Source: an uncultured Clostridia bacterium (GTDB taxonomy: Bacteria > Bacillota > Clostridia > Oscillospirales > Oscillospiraceae). Taken from it: a stretch of DNA of 64,000 bases. Under the pieces are notes generated by a model. The model was given only the letters and a program-made list of their open reading frames with translations, had not been told where the DNA came from and did no database searches. The stretch's first letter is position 1. Every line of letters begins with the position of its first letter. The stretch lies in contig CAMVTO010000005.1 of the NCBI GenBank assembly GCA_947170435.1, positions 1-64,000 of the forward strand. The letters are read 5' to 3'. Of this stretch, positions 48,513-57,202 are shown piece by piece. The translations under genes were made by a program, and so were the position numbers.

Positions 48513-49018
48513 TTGATTACGCCATGTTGGAGGACCGTCTCCGCTCTATGCTGTATCATGCGGCGTTTTTCGCAAACCGTGATAAAGCTGGGTGTTGGAA
48601 GAAAACGAAGCTGTATTTCCAAGCCTTTGTGAAGCAATACAAAAACGAGAATGAAAACGACGCGTTAGGTGTGGCCAATATCAGCGGTAAAATTAAAGTT
48701 ATCCGTTCCATGCTCCGCTGGGCCTCTGAAACGGAGGGCGGATATGAGAACGATAGATTTTTAAAACAACTGAAAGGACGGTGTGAAGGTTTGGATATCG
48801 GCGCAATTCTTGAAACGCTGGACGCCATTCAGGACTGGTGCGGTTATCGCAATGAGATTGTTCATGCGCTGCTGAACAAGAATACGGCGAGCGTCCATGC
48901 TGAACTGGAGGCGCAGGCGCAGAATGGTATGAAATACGCGAGACTGATAGACTTGCAGGTGCGAATTCTGAAAAGGGGAAACGTTGTTAGGAAAAGCGTA
49001 AACGCAGTGATAGAATAA
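48506..49018 (+). CDS. Small helical protein with a HEPN-like RxxxxH motif
   Basis: A 170-residue, mainly helical protein. RNEIVH at 115-120 within DWCGYRNEIVHALLNKN fits the R-x(4-6)-H motif of HEPN ribonucleases, and the N-terminal helix YAMLEDRLRSMLYHAAF also fits a HEPN helical bundle. HEPN proteins cut RNA in toxin-antitoxin, CRISPR and abortive-infection systems. The family call rests on motif and fold impression only. Its reading frame may continue from the short frame at 48387. It lies between the two LRR genes in the same direction. Confidence 0.6.
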   Translation: MLIDYAMLEDRLRSMLYHAAFFANRDKAGCWKKTKLYFQAFVKQYKNENENDALGVANISGKIKVIRSMLRWASETEGGYENDRFLKQLKGRCEGLDIGAILETLDAIQDWCGYRNEIVHALLNKNTASVHAELEAQAQNGMKYARLIDLQVRILKRGNVVRKSVNAVIE

Positions 49019-49156
49019 TCTAATCGCGCAAACTCTCGCCGCTTACGATTACACAAAAGGATCGTCTGGAAGAAGAAAACTGCTATGGCGTGCGATGAAT
49101 TTAAGATAAAAATGGTATGTAAAACAACGCAAATTTAGGCTTTTTCACAAAAAAGC

Positions 49157-49234
49157 GAGCTAAAGAAGTACATTGGTTCTGATGGGGATGCAACTATCCC
49201 GGATGGCTTGACTAGCATTGTGCATGAGGTTTGA
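49157..49234 (+). pseudogene. Remnant of a third LRR gene N-terminus
   Basis: The frame E-L-K-K-Y-I-G-S-D-G-D-A-T-I-P-D-G-L-T-S-I matches the opening of the LRR-BRCT protein (LEKYIGHGGDVIIPDGVTGI) and then stops at TGA 49232. It has no start codon. It lies directly before the LRR-BRCT gene, suggesting a decayed duplicate. The rest of 49019-49269 has nothing else recognisable. Confidence 0.7.
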
Positions 49235-49269
49235 AATAGAACAGAGAGAATAAGCAAAGGAGTTAAAAC

Positions 49270-51408
49270 ATGGCAGCTAAAGATTTTACAATCGAAAACG
49301 GTGTTCTTGAAAAATATATTGGACATGGCGGAGATGTGATTATTCCGGATGGTGTAACTGGCATTGGTGACTTTGCGTTTGATGGATGCCGTGATTTGGC
49401 GAGTGTGGTTGTACCAGACAGCGTTGAAAGCATCGGTTCCTGCGCTTTTCGAAGCTGCATAGCGTTAAAAATTATTAAACTGCCCAATAGATTAACATCT
49501 ATCGGAGAGCAGGCGTTCTCTGACTGCTGGGAGTTGATAAGCATAACTGTACCAAATGGCGTGGAGAAGATAGAGAAAAAGACTTTTATGTCCTGCAGCA
49601 AAATGGAAAGTGCTGTACTACCCAATACCATTACAAGTATCGGGGATATGGCGTTCCATGGCTGTCAAATGTTAAAAAGCATCGCTATATCTAAAAACTT
49701 GGAGAAAATCGGAGTTGAAGCATTTTTTGACTGTAGAAATTTGACTGAGATTTCTCTTCCAGAGCGGGTGACCACAATAGGCAAAGAGGCATTTCGCTGC
49801 TGCAAATGTCTTGCTGACAGCGATGGCTTCGTTATTGTTCATGGAATTTTGTTTGATTATACTGGCTCAGATAAGAACATTATGATACCAAATCACGTTT
49901 CAAAAATCAGCGATGAAGCATTTCACGATCATCATAATTTGAAATGCGTAACTATTCCTAAGGAAGTATCAGAAATAGCAAGCCACGCTTTCAGCGAAGT
50001 ATGGCCTGCGCGGGTGATAGATTTCTTTCCACAAGACATTTTCGCGCCACAGGTCTCTCTGGATATCTTGTCCCATGCAGAACTTGATGAGATCGCAGTG
50101 AGTACTTTTATCAAAAGGGCATCCGAATACACGGACCCAGTCATCGTTTTGGAGTATACGCGGTATATTTCAGCACACAAAAAGAAACTTTTGCCGGAAA
50201 TCCTGGCAGCGGATTCCGTCGAGTGCCTGGAACTGCTCGCGAATGAAAAAAAGATTGCGAAAAAGGATCTGGAACCGGTCTATATCGCACCCGCAGCACG
50301 GCTCAAAGCAAATAGATGTCTTGCTTTTTTGGAGAAATTGGCAGGGAAGAACTACATCCCGGTCACCGATCCTCAACCTGCCGAAGATCACGATCTGTGG
50401 GATGGAGAACATTTCAGCCTCGACGGAAAAACGCTGATCAAGTATCAAGATGAGGCGGGTCGAACAAATTATGACATTCCGGTAGGCACGAAGAGAATTG
50501 AATCCGGCGCGTTTTATGGTTGCCGGTATCTGAAACGTGTTAATATCCCGGAAACGGTGAGTACCATCTGTGGGCACGCATTCTCCGACAGTGGAATTGA
50601 TCTGGTTTTTCTTCCTCGTACTCTCAAGCGGATGTCGAAACATGCCTTCAAATCGATGAGCGACTATGGCACGGTGATCCATGAACAACCCTTTGTCATC
50701 TGCCATTACCCAGACTTCTTGGATAAGCTGAAGAATCCGATCTATCTCGGCGACATCTCCGAACTGCCGGTTAATGTAAGAAGTAAAGCGACCAGTGGCT
50801 TCGTCTATGCTGAGTCGCATCATATTCTCGAGATACGTCCTTATAGGGAATCGTATATTTCTTTCATCCGAAACAATCGCAATACATACATCAAAAGAGC
50901 CATGACGGATGAAAATCTGCTGGTGCTCATGCTTCGCGAGCAGATTCCCTCCGAAAAAGAAGTGAGTAATCTTATGAAAGAGATTTCCCCACAAAGCCGC
51001 GCAGAACTGACTGCCACCCTTCTGGAATATATGAACAGCCACAGCATACCTCAGCCAGCATTGGAACTGACTTTGGAAGAATCCACCGCAGACAAGAGAG
51101 AGATAGAAATAAAGGAGAGACGCGAGAAAGTAAAAGAACAAAAGGGGATTGTCGGGCTTGCCTTCGTCGCTTCGGGAGATCTGAGCCAATTCGGCACACA
51201 CGACATCTATACAGGCGCTATAGATCGAAGTGAACTTAAGGTTTTTATTGAGGAGCGAGGCGGATTTTTGCGTAGCAGCGTCAGCCGCAAAACGGACTAT
51301 CTTATCTGCAATGATCCGAACAGCCAATCTACAAAGGCCAAGGTAGCCCGGCAGTTGGGTGTCCCAGTGATTACCGAGCAGGAATTTCTGAAAATGGCGG
51401 AGGAATGA
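49270..51408 (+). CDS. BspA-type leucine-rich repeat protein with C-terminal BRCT domain
   Basis: A 712-residue cytosolic protein. Residues 1-250 and 390-470 contain LRR_5 repeats (GDFAFDGCRDLASVVVPDSV; FYGCRYLKRVNIPETVS). A BRCT domain is at about 630-712: GLAFVASGDLSQFG, then FIEERGGFLRSSVSRKTDYL, ending VPVITEQEFLKM. BRCT domains bind phosphopeptides or DNA ends and are typical of DNA-damage proteins, such as NAD-dependent ligase. The first 25 residues closely resemble those of the LRR-DUF4132 protein, so the LRR module was swapped between different effectors. AAGGAG precedes the ATG. Confidence 0.85.
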   Translation: MAAKDFTIENGVLEKYIGHGGDVIIPDGVTGIGDFAFDGCRDLASVVVPDSVESIGSCAFRSCIALKIIKLPNRLTSIGEQAFSDCWELISITVPNGVEKIEKKTFMSCSKMESAVLPNTITSIGDMAFHGCQMLKSIAISKNLEKIGVEAFFDCRNLTEISLPERVTTIGKEAFRCCKCLADSDGFVIVHGILFDYTGSDKNIMIPNHVSKISDEAFHDHHNLKCVTIPKEVSEIASHAFSEVWPARVIDFFPQDIFAPQVSLDILSHAELDEIAVSTFIKRASEYTDPVIVLEYTRYISAHKKKLLPEILAADSVECLELLANEKKIAKKDLEPVYIAPAARLKANRCLAFLEKLAGKNYIPVTDPQPAEDHDLWDGEHFSLDGKTLIKYQDEAGRTNYDIPVGTKRIESGAFYGCRYLKRVNIPETVSTICGHAFSDSGIDLVFLPRTLKRMSKHAFKSMSDYGTVIHEQPFVICHYPDFLDKLKNPIYLGDISELPVNVRSKATSGFVYAESHHILEIRPYRESYISFIRNNRNTYIKRAMTDENLLVLMLREQIPSEKEVSNLMKEISPQSRAELTATLLEYMNSHSIPQPALELTLEESTADKREIEIKERREKVKEQKGIVGLAFVASGDLSQFGTHDIYTGAIDRSELKVFIEERGGFLRSSVSRKTDYLICNDPNSQSTKAKVARQLGVPVITEQEFLKMAEE

Positions 51409-51459
51409 CCTTCATGACTCGCCTCAGGATTCCACTTGATGGATAAAGGCGGTGCTGCG

Positions 51460-52083
51460 ATGTTGCAGTCAACTATTTTTTGCTCGTATGCTCCCGGAGC
51501 CGGAAAAACAACACATATGCTTAAGCAGGCGTTGCAAATGGAAAAAGCCGGCCATACGATTTCCTTCGATTTTGTATATGACGACGGACGTCCTCTTCCA
51601 CTATTAATAAAAAAAGAGAGAATCCTCTCGGGGAAGCCTTTCGTAGAATTGAAGAACATTTTGGCCCGAAATCCGGAGGTCAGCGTAATCGATGAGCTTC
51701 TGATGCGGAATGAGCACGATGGTAAGCCGCTTTATATGTCTTTCATTCGTTTAACTGAGGAGGGCATCTCCGTCTATTCTACAGTCAATCTGTTCCACGT
51801 GCGGTCGCTTAATCCTTGCTATAGGGAAATAGCAGGGATTGACGCGAAGCGGACAATCTCCGATAGGACGCTTCTATCATTAGGAAAGCTGGTATTCCTC
51901 GATATTGAACCGGATCAGTTGCGGGAACGATATAATCGCCCCGAGTTTTTTCCACAGCACGCTGCGGCGTTTCGCGCGACTTATACAAAAGAGCGCCTAA
52001 CAGCCTGCCGTTCGATCTGTCTATCTTTTCTCACGAAGCTTGATCCAAACCGATATGAAATTCAAGAAGCCTGTCAGGGGTAG
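51460..52083 (+). CDS. Free-standing KdpD N-terminal-domain-like ATPase
   Basis: A 207-residue protein resembling only the cytoplasmic N-domain of the potassium sensor kinase KdpD. It has Walker A APGAGKT at 11-17, Walker B VSVIDELL at 73-80, the signature ISVYSTVNLFHVRSLN at 102-117, and DRTLLSLGKLVFLDIEPDQL. No membrane helices, histidine kinase domain or UspA domain follow. In KdpD this domain binds ATP and modulates the kinase. Start: ATG with AAAGGCGG seven bases ahead; an upstream in-frame ATG at 51439 is possible. It is five bases from the MoxR gene, so the two are likely coupled. Its role here is unknown, perhaps an NTP or second-messenger sensor. Confidence 0.82.
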   Translation: MLQSTIFCSYAPGAGKTTHMLKQALQMEKAGHTISFDFVYDDGRPLPLLIKKERILSGKPFVELKNILARNPEVSVIDELLMRNEHDGKPLYMSFIRLTEEGISVYSTVNLFHVRSLNPCYREIAGIDAKRTISDRTLLSLGKLVFLDIEPDQLRERYNRPEFFPQHAAAFRATYTKERLTACRSICLSFLTKLDPNRYEIQEACQG

Positions 52084-52088
52084 CGATA

Positions 52089-53600
52089 ATGAACATCAAA
52101 GAAGCTAAACAAGAGATCAAAAACGCGATGACCGCGTACTTCACCAAGAATGAGTTTGGCGAGTACGAGTTACCCATTGAAAAGCAGCGACCGGTTTTTC
52201 TCATGGGGCCTCCGGGTATCGGGAAAACCGCCATCATGGAGCAGATCGCTCAGGAGCTGGGCGTGGCGCTTGTGAGCTATTCCATGACGCACCATACCCG
52301 CCAGAGTGCGTTGGGCCTTCCGTTCATTGTAGAAAAACAATATGGCGGTGAGACCTATAGCGTCTCTGAATATACCATGAGTGAGATCATTGCCTCTGTC
52401 TACAATGCAATGGAGGATACCGGACTGCATGAAGGGATTCTGTTTCTTGACGAGATCAACTGCGTGTCCGAAACCCTTGCGCCGGCGATGCTGCAATTCC
52501 TCCAGTACAAGATTTTCGGTCGCCACCGCGTCCCAGATGGATGGATTGTCGTGACAGCGGGCAATCCGCCGGAATACAATAATTCCGTGCGCGAATTTGA
52601 CATTGTCACTTGGGATCGCCTCAAGCGTATCAATGTAGAACCGGATTATGAGGCGTGGAAGGAGTACGCACACCGCCGCAGTACACACCCCGCTGTTTTG
52701 ACCTATCTCGACATCAAAAAGGGAGACTTTTACCGGATTGAGACAACGGTTGACGGGAAGAACTTCGTCACGGCGCGTGGCTGGTCCGATCTCTCGGATA
52801 TGATCCGCCTCTATGAGCGGCACGGTATTCCGGTGAACGAGGGTGTTGTCACTCAGTATCTGCAAAACAAAAAGATCGCAAAAGACTTCGCGATTTACTA
52901 CGATCTATTCAACAAATATCGTTCGGATTATCAGGTAGATAAGATTCTGGATGGAACGGCGGACAGCGCCCTGAAGGAGCGCGCAAAGGCGGCAAAGTTT
53001 GATGAACGGCTCTCGCTTCTCGGACTTCTGCTCGATGCTGTGGGGGAATACACGAGGAACGTCTGTCGGGAAGAAGCTGCGCTGACGGAGCTACTTGTTG
53101 CTCTGAAGGCGGTTCGGGCTGAGCTGAAGGGCACAGGGGCGGAAGCGGACAAGGCATTGCAAAAGCAGATCGAAGCCAGGCGCCAAAAGATTGCTGCAGG
53201 GAAAAAAGCTGCGACACTGTCTGAGGACGAGCATTTTTCCCTGAATCGCGCAGTCACTATATTAGAGGAAGAAAGAGCCGCCATCACGATCAATAGGCCT
53301 ACGGACGGCAGCGAGGCGTTTCAGGTAATCAAAGCGGACTTCGACGGGCGCGTGAAGTATATGCAGGCGGAAGCGAAACGTACCGGAGAGCGGCTCACCA
53401 ATCTGTTTGTCTTCTGCGAAGACGCATTTCCGAGCGGCCAGGAGCTTCTGATCCTGGTCACGGAACTAACAATCAGTTACTATAGTGCTCACTTCATTTC
53501 TCTCTACGGCTGCAAGGAATACTTTGCACACAACAAGGAGTTGCTGTTCTACGAGCGGCAGAAGGAAATCATCACGGAACTGGAAAAGCTGGAACTGTAA
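52089..53600 (+). CDS. MoxR-type AAA+ ATPase of the island
   Basis: A 503-residue protein. Residues 1-270 form the AAA+ core: Walker A GPPGIGKT at 40-47, Walker B ILFLDEIN at 117-124, sensor-1 Asn159 in TAGNP. The C-terminal 230 residues are helical, with a charged coiled region at 330-420, longer than in the minimal MoxR at 9116. It probably remodels the VWA/DUF2201 protein encoded 6.5 kb upstream. A similar pairing is YehL-YehP in E. coli. It follows the KdpD-like gene by five bases and precedes a small basic protein. Confidence 0.88.
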   Translation: MNIKEAKQEIKNAMTAYFTKNEFGEYELPIEKQRPVFLMGPPGIGKTAIMEQIAQELGVALVSYSMTHHTRQSALGLPFIVEKQYGGETYSVSEYTMSEIIASVYNAMEDTGLHEGILFLDEINCVSETLAPAMLQFLQYKIFGRHRVPDGWIVVTAGNPPEYNNSVREFDIVTWDRLKRINVEPDYEAWKEYAHRRSTHPAVLTYLDIKKGDFYRIETTVDGKNFVTARGWSDLSDMIRLYERHGIPVNEGVVTQYLQNKKIAKDFAIYYDLFNKYRSDYQVDKILDGTADSALKERAKAAKFDERLSLLGLLLDAVGEYTRNVCREEAALTELLVALKAVRAELKGTGAEADKALQKQIEARRQKIAAGKKAATLSEDEHFSLNRAVTILEEERAAITINRPTDGSEAFQVIKADFDGRVKYMQAEAKRTGERLTNLFVFCEDAFPSGQELLILVTELTISYYSAHFISLYGCKEYFAHNKELLFYERQKEIITELEKLEL

Positions 53601-53624
53601 ATTGTGAAAGCGGAGGAGATCATC

Positions 53625-53849
53625 ATGCCATATCAACCCTGGCATCTTGCAGCAATGGAGAAAGCGGGCTATATGGACGCGAGCGAGGGGCTCGTCAACC
53701 GGGTAGCCCGCGAATTGGCAAAGAGTCCGAACGACGAGATCGGCAAAACGGAGCTCAGGCGCACATGCATCAAGTGCGGCGTTGACCCCGATTCTCTCGC
53801 CACTACTGATCTCAAGGGCCTTCAAAGGAAACTGAATCAAATCACATAA
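53625..53849 (+). CDS. Small basic protein of unknown function
   Basis: A 74-residue protein from the ATG of MPYQPWHLAAMEKAGYM, with CGGAGGAG eight bases upstream. It has a helix-loop pattern with basic patches and two cysteines in TCIKCGVD near 48-55. I do not recognise it. It is closely spaced between the MoxR gene and the exonuclease fusion, so it is likely part of the cluster, possibly a DNA-binding or adaptor protein. Confidence 0.7.
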   Translation: MPYQPWHLAAMEKAGYMDASEGLVNRVARELAKSPNDEIGKTELRRTCIKCGVDPDSLATTDLKGLQRKLNQIT

Positions 53850-53873
53850 GTATCAGCAAAGGAGAGAACCGCT

Positions 53874-55220
53874 ATGGATACAGGACTGACGCTGCGCTCC
53901 AGCCAGCAGCCCGGGCAGATCCGGATCGATAATTTTGAACAGCTGCGGCAATCGCTGACGCAGGTGCTGTCGCGGTATGAAGGCGTCGTGTATACGGACG
54001 CCATGCTCACAGAGGCAAAAGCCGATAAAAAGGAGCTGTCCCGCCTGCGCAGAGAGATCGATGATCGGCGCAAGGAGATCAAGCGCGCCTATCTCGCACC
54101 GTACAATGAGTTTGAAGCGCAGGTCAAGGAACTGCTCTCCATGGTGGACGCACCGCTTGATGAGATCAAGGGGTTTGTCTCGTCCATGGAGAACCGAGAA
54201 AAGGAAGCAAAGCGCGCGGAAATCAGGGCGTATTTCATGAGCCGGAGCGCTGCTCTTGGCAGCCTTGCGTCTCAGGTATTCGAAAGTCCAGCTTTCTTTG
54301 TCGACAAATGGCTGAATAAAACAACGTCCGCTAAAACCTGGCAGACTGAGGTGGATGCAAAAATTGCGGAAGCAGCGCGGGCAATTTCTGCCATTCAGGC
54401 AACAAACGCTTCACAGGCCGGAGCGTTGACGGCAAAGTACCTGGAAAAGCTGTCACTTGAAGACGTCCGGGATTATAAAGAGCGGCTGAACCGGGCGGAA
54501 CACACTGTGGCTGATCCTCCTCTTCCCGCTGAACAGAGCGCGGGCGATCAGCGGAGCGGCTTTTTGACCTTGAGGCTTTCAGGATCAGTCGAGCAGTTGA
54601 TCCGCGTTTCAGAACTGTTAGCTTTGGTGGATATTGACTGCGAGGAATTAGAGAACGGAATGCCCCAGCCGATGCAGGAGCTGACGGAGCCAGAATTCGA
54701 CTCCTTTGTGGCATTTGATATCGAGACCACCGGTACCTACGGCGCAGCCAACGGTGACGGACCAGCCGAAATCACGGAGATCGGCGCGGTAAAGGTCGTG
54801 AACGGCAGGATTACGGATCGGTTTTCCGAACTGGTCAATCCGGGGCGGAGCATTCTGCCGCGTATCGCCCGGATTACACATATTACCGATGAAATGGTAC
54901 GAGACAAGCCAGACATCGCAGAGGTTATGGGTCGGTTTGCTGAATTTGTCGGGGACGCCGTGCTGGTGGGCCACAACATCAAATCCTCCGACCTCTATTA
55001 CATAGATCGCGCCGCAAGGCGATACGGCATTAGTCTGGATAACGCCTTTTTTGACACCTATCGCTACGCCAAACGGATTCAGAAACAGAAGGGCTGGGAA
55101 AAGGTTTCACTCCCCTATCTGTCGCGCGTGTTTGGCATTGAGCAAAAGGACGCGCACCGTGCGTGGTGTGACGCGGAGACGAATGTAGGGGTGTTCTTTG
55201 CGCTGAAAAGGTTGGATTAA
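53874..55220 (+). CDS. DUF1351 domain fused to DEDDh exonuclease (DnaQ-like)
   Basis: A 448-residue protein. The N-terminal 250 residues match DUF1351, a phage-associated domain usually found beside RecT (NFEQLRQSLTQVLSRYEGVV; LRREIDDRRKEIKRAYLAPY). From about 280 a DnaQ/PolC epsilon-type 3'-5' exonuclease follows: Exo I DIETTGT, Exo II VGHNIKSSD, Exo III HRAWCDAE with the H-x4-D spacing of the DEDDh class. All catalytic acidic residues are present, so it should be active. This pairing of phage recombination domain and nuclease fits DNA end processing or degradation of foreign DNA. Confidence 0.88.
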   Translation: MDTGLTLRSSQQPGQIRIDNFEQLRQSLTQVLSRYEGVVYTDAMLTEAKADKKELSRLRREIDDRRKEIKRAYLAPYNEFEAQVKELLSMVDAPLDEIKGFVSSMENREKEAKRAEIRAYFMSRSAALGSLASQVFESPAFFVDKWLNKTTSAKTWQTEVDAKIAEAARAISAIQATNASQAGALTAKYLEKLSLEDVRDYKERLNRAEHTVADPPLPAEQSAGDQRSGFLTLRLSGSVEQLIRVSELLALVDIDCEELENGMPQPMQELTEPEFDSFVAFDIETTGTYGAANGDGPAEITEIGAVKVVNGRITDRFSELVNPGRSILPRIARITHITDEMVRDKPDIAEVMGRFAEFVGDAVLVGHNIKSSDLYYIDRAARRYGISLDNAFFDTYRYAKRIQKQKGWEKVSLPYLSRVFGIEQKDAHRAWCDAETNVGVFFALKRLD

Positions 55221-55223
55221 GCG

Positions 55224-55726
55224 GTGAAATACATTGTCAAGGATGAGAAATACCACTTCAAGTTCGCCTTTGATACGGAAACGGGCGCATATGTTCGCAC
55301 CGGCGTGCTGGATGAGAACGGACGCGACACCGGCGTTGACCAGTTCATGGCGTCCTCCCCACATTTGATTGACGTCGGGGTTATGGGCCACTGTATCCAC
55401 GGGAAAACCGGACTTTGCGTAAAAGCAGACATCGGTTGTTATCAGAGCGGCATGCTGGTGGAAAAGCCAAACATGACCGTTGAAGACTTCCGTTGGATTG
55501 CCGAGCAGTGCAAAGGACGTTGCAATCAGTGCGCGTTCGGTGGACGCGGCGACCCCGATCAGCACGAGCAATTCGAAAATCAGCCGTGAGCACAATCTGA
55601 TCCCGAGCTTTACGACATCCGGATACGGGAAGATGGCCGGAGCTTGCCACACTCTGCAAACGTTACTGTGGCACAGTTGCGGAGAGCTGGTACAGAAGTG
55701 ACTACACTCTCAGGGCAATTCAAAGG
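55224..55726 (+). pseudogene. Radical-SAM-like protein gene broken by two frameshifts
   Basis: From a GTG at 55224 the frame encodes MKYIVKDEKYHFKFAFDTET and a Cys-rich segment, C-x7-C-x6-C (CIHGKTGLC ... C), recalling a radical-SAM-annotated gut Firmicute family. It stops at 55589. The protein sense then continues in the next frame (SREHNLIPSFTTSGYG, from about 55579) and then in a third frame (PELATLCKRYCGTVAESWYR, 55637-55726), after which it is lost. So the gene has at least two frame breaks, is truncated, and should be inactive. The family call is from memory. Confidence 0.65.
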
Positions 55727-55998
55727 TATATTATTACGAAGTCAGCGAACAGCGCCAAAAAGCCGCGGGAAGGCCATCGACAACGAGTGCAGACGAGATT
55801 GTCAGTCTGCTCAAGAAACGCTGTGGCGATAAGCCGTATCCCTCAATGGACGCACTGAAAGAAAGCAATCCAGATGTTGCCAAGAAACTAAAAACACTTG
55901 CAAACAAGGCGAGTGAACTTTTCGGTATGTCGTTAACCAGCTACTTGAAGGAAGGGATTCTATCAGAGCGTTTACGCGGTAAGACAGAAAAAAGGTAG
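55702..55998 (+). pseudogene. C-terminal fragment of an unidentified gene
   Basis: An open frame of 98 codons after a TGA at 55699, with no ATG or ribosome site at its head. It reads YYYEVSEQRQKAAGRPSTT, then KPYPSMDALKESNPDVAKKL, ending LSERLRGKTEKR. Composition is that of real protein. It joins directly onto the radical-SAM remnant, so both look like leftovers of deletions. Family unknown. Confidence 0.5.
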
Positions 55999-56065
55999 AA
56001 TAGACTTGTTATCGAGCTGAATCCGCCTTCTTTCCACGATACTTCAAAGAAAGGATCTTTTATAT

Positions 56066-57202
56066 ATGAAACTGATTCATCTCTCTGACCTCCATCTCGG
56101 AAAGCGTGTGAACGATTTTTCCATGATCGAGGATCAGGACTACATTCTGCTAAAGATATTACAGATTATCGATGCCGAACAGCCCCGGGGCGTCATCATC
56201 GCCGGAGACATTTACGATCGGGCGGTGCCGTCAGCGGAGGCGGTGCAGCTGTTCGACAACTTCCTGTACTGGCTGGCCAGCCGAAAACTGCAGGTGTTCA
56301 TCATCAGCGGCAATCATGATTCCCCGGAGCGCATCGCCTTCGGCGGCCGGCTGTTGGATATGAGCGGCGTACACCTGTCGCCCGTGTATCGCGGCACGGT
56401 AGAGCCAATCCTCCTGTCGGACGAACATGGAGATGTCGCAATTTACATGCTACCCTTTATCAAGCCTGCAACGGTCCGGGGCTTTTTTGCCGAAGACGAG
56501 ATCGTCAGCTATACGGACGCCGTTGCCACTGCCATCGCTCATATGGAGATCGACCCGTCGCGCCGCAACATCCTTGTGTCGCATCAGTTCGTTACGGGGG
56601 CAGAGCGCTCCGATTCCGAAGAGATTACCGTAGGCGGCCTCGACAATGTGGACGCCTCGGTTTTTGAGCCCTTCGACTATGTGGCACTCGGCCACATCCA
56701 CGGCCCGCAGTCCGTCGGACGGGAAACCGTCCGATACTGCGGTACACCGCTCAAATACTCGTTTTCCGAGAAGGATCACTGTAAGAGCGTCACGGTGGTC
56801 GAGCTCGGCTGCAAGGGGAACGTATCCGTCCGCACCGTGCCCCTTGCGGCGAAGCGCGATCTGCGGGAGCTGCGCGGCACCTATGACAGCCTGATGCTCA
56901 AAAGTAACTATGAAGGCACGAAGACGGACGACTATCTGCGTATCATTCTCACGGATGAGGAGGACGTGCCCGACGCCATGCGCAGGCTCCAGACCGTCTA
57001 TCCCAATCTGATGGTTCTCGATTACGACAACACCCGCACGCGCACAACGAGCGAGATCATCGGAGCGGAGGACATCGAGCACAAATCAGAGACGGAACTG
57101 TTCGGCGAGTTATACGAGCTGCAAAACGGACAGCCGATGACCGAGGAGCAACAGGCGTTTGCGGTTTCTCTGTTTGAGCAGATTAAGGAGGCGATGAGAT
57201 GA
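56066..57202 (+). CDS. sbcD: Exonuclease SbcCD, nuclease subunit SbcD
   Basis: A 378-residue Mre11-type metallophosphoesterase, the nuclease of the SbcCD complex, which opens DNA hairpins and trims protein-blocked ends with Mn. Motifs: DLHLG with Asp8/His10, GDIYD with Asp48, GNHD at 82-85, and GHIHG. Length is normal for Gram-positive SbcD. The stop overlaps the sbcC start by four bases (ATGA). AAAGGAT lies before the ATG. Identity is secure. Confidence 0.96.
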   Translation: MKLIHLSDLHLGKRVNDFSMIEDQDYILLKILQIIDAEQPRGVIIAGDIYDRAVPSAEAVQLFDNFLYWLASRKLQVFIISGNHDSPERIAFGGRLLDMSGVHLSPVYRGTVEPILLSDEHGDVAIYMLPFIKPATVRGFFAEDEIVSYTDAVATAIAHMEIDPSRRNILVSHQFVTGAERSDSEEITVGGLDNVDASVFEPFDYVALGHIHGPQSVGRETVRYCGTPLKYSFSEKDHCKSVTVVELGCKGNVSVRTVPLAAKRDLRELRGTYDSLMLKSNYEGTKTDDYLRIILTDEEDVPDAMRRLQTVYPNLMVLDYDNTRTRTTSEIIGAEDIEHKSETELFGELYELQNGQPMTEEQQAFAVSLFEQIKEAMR

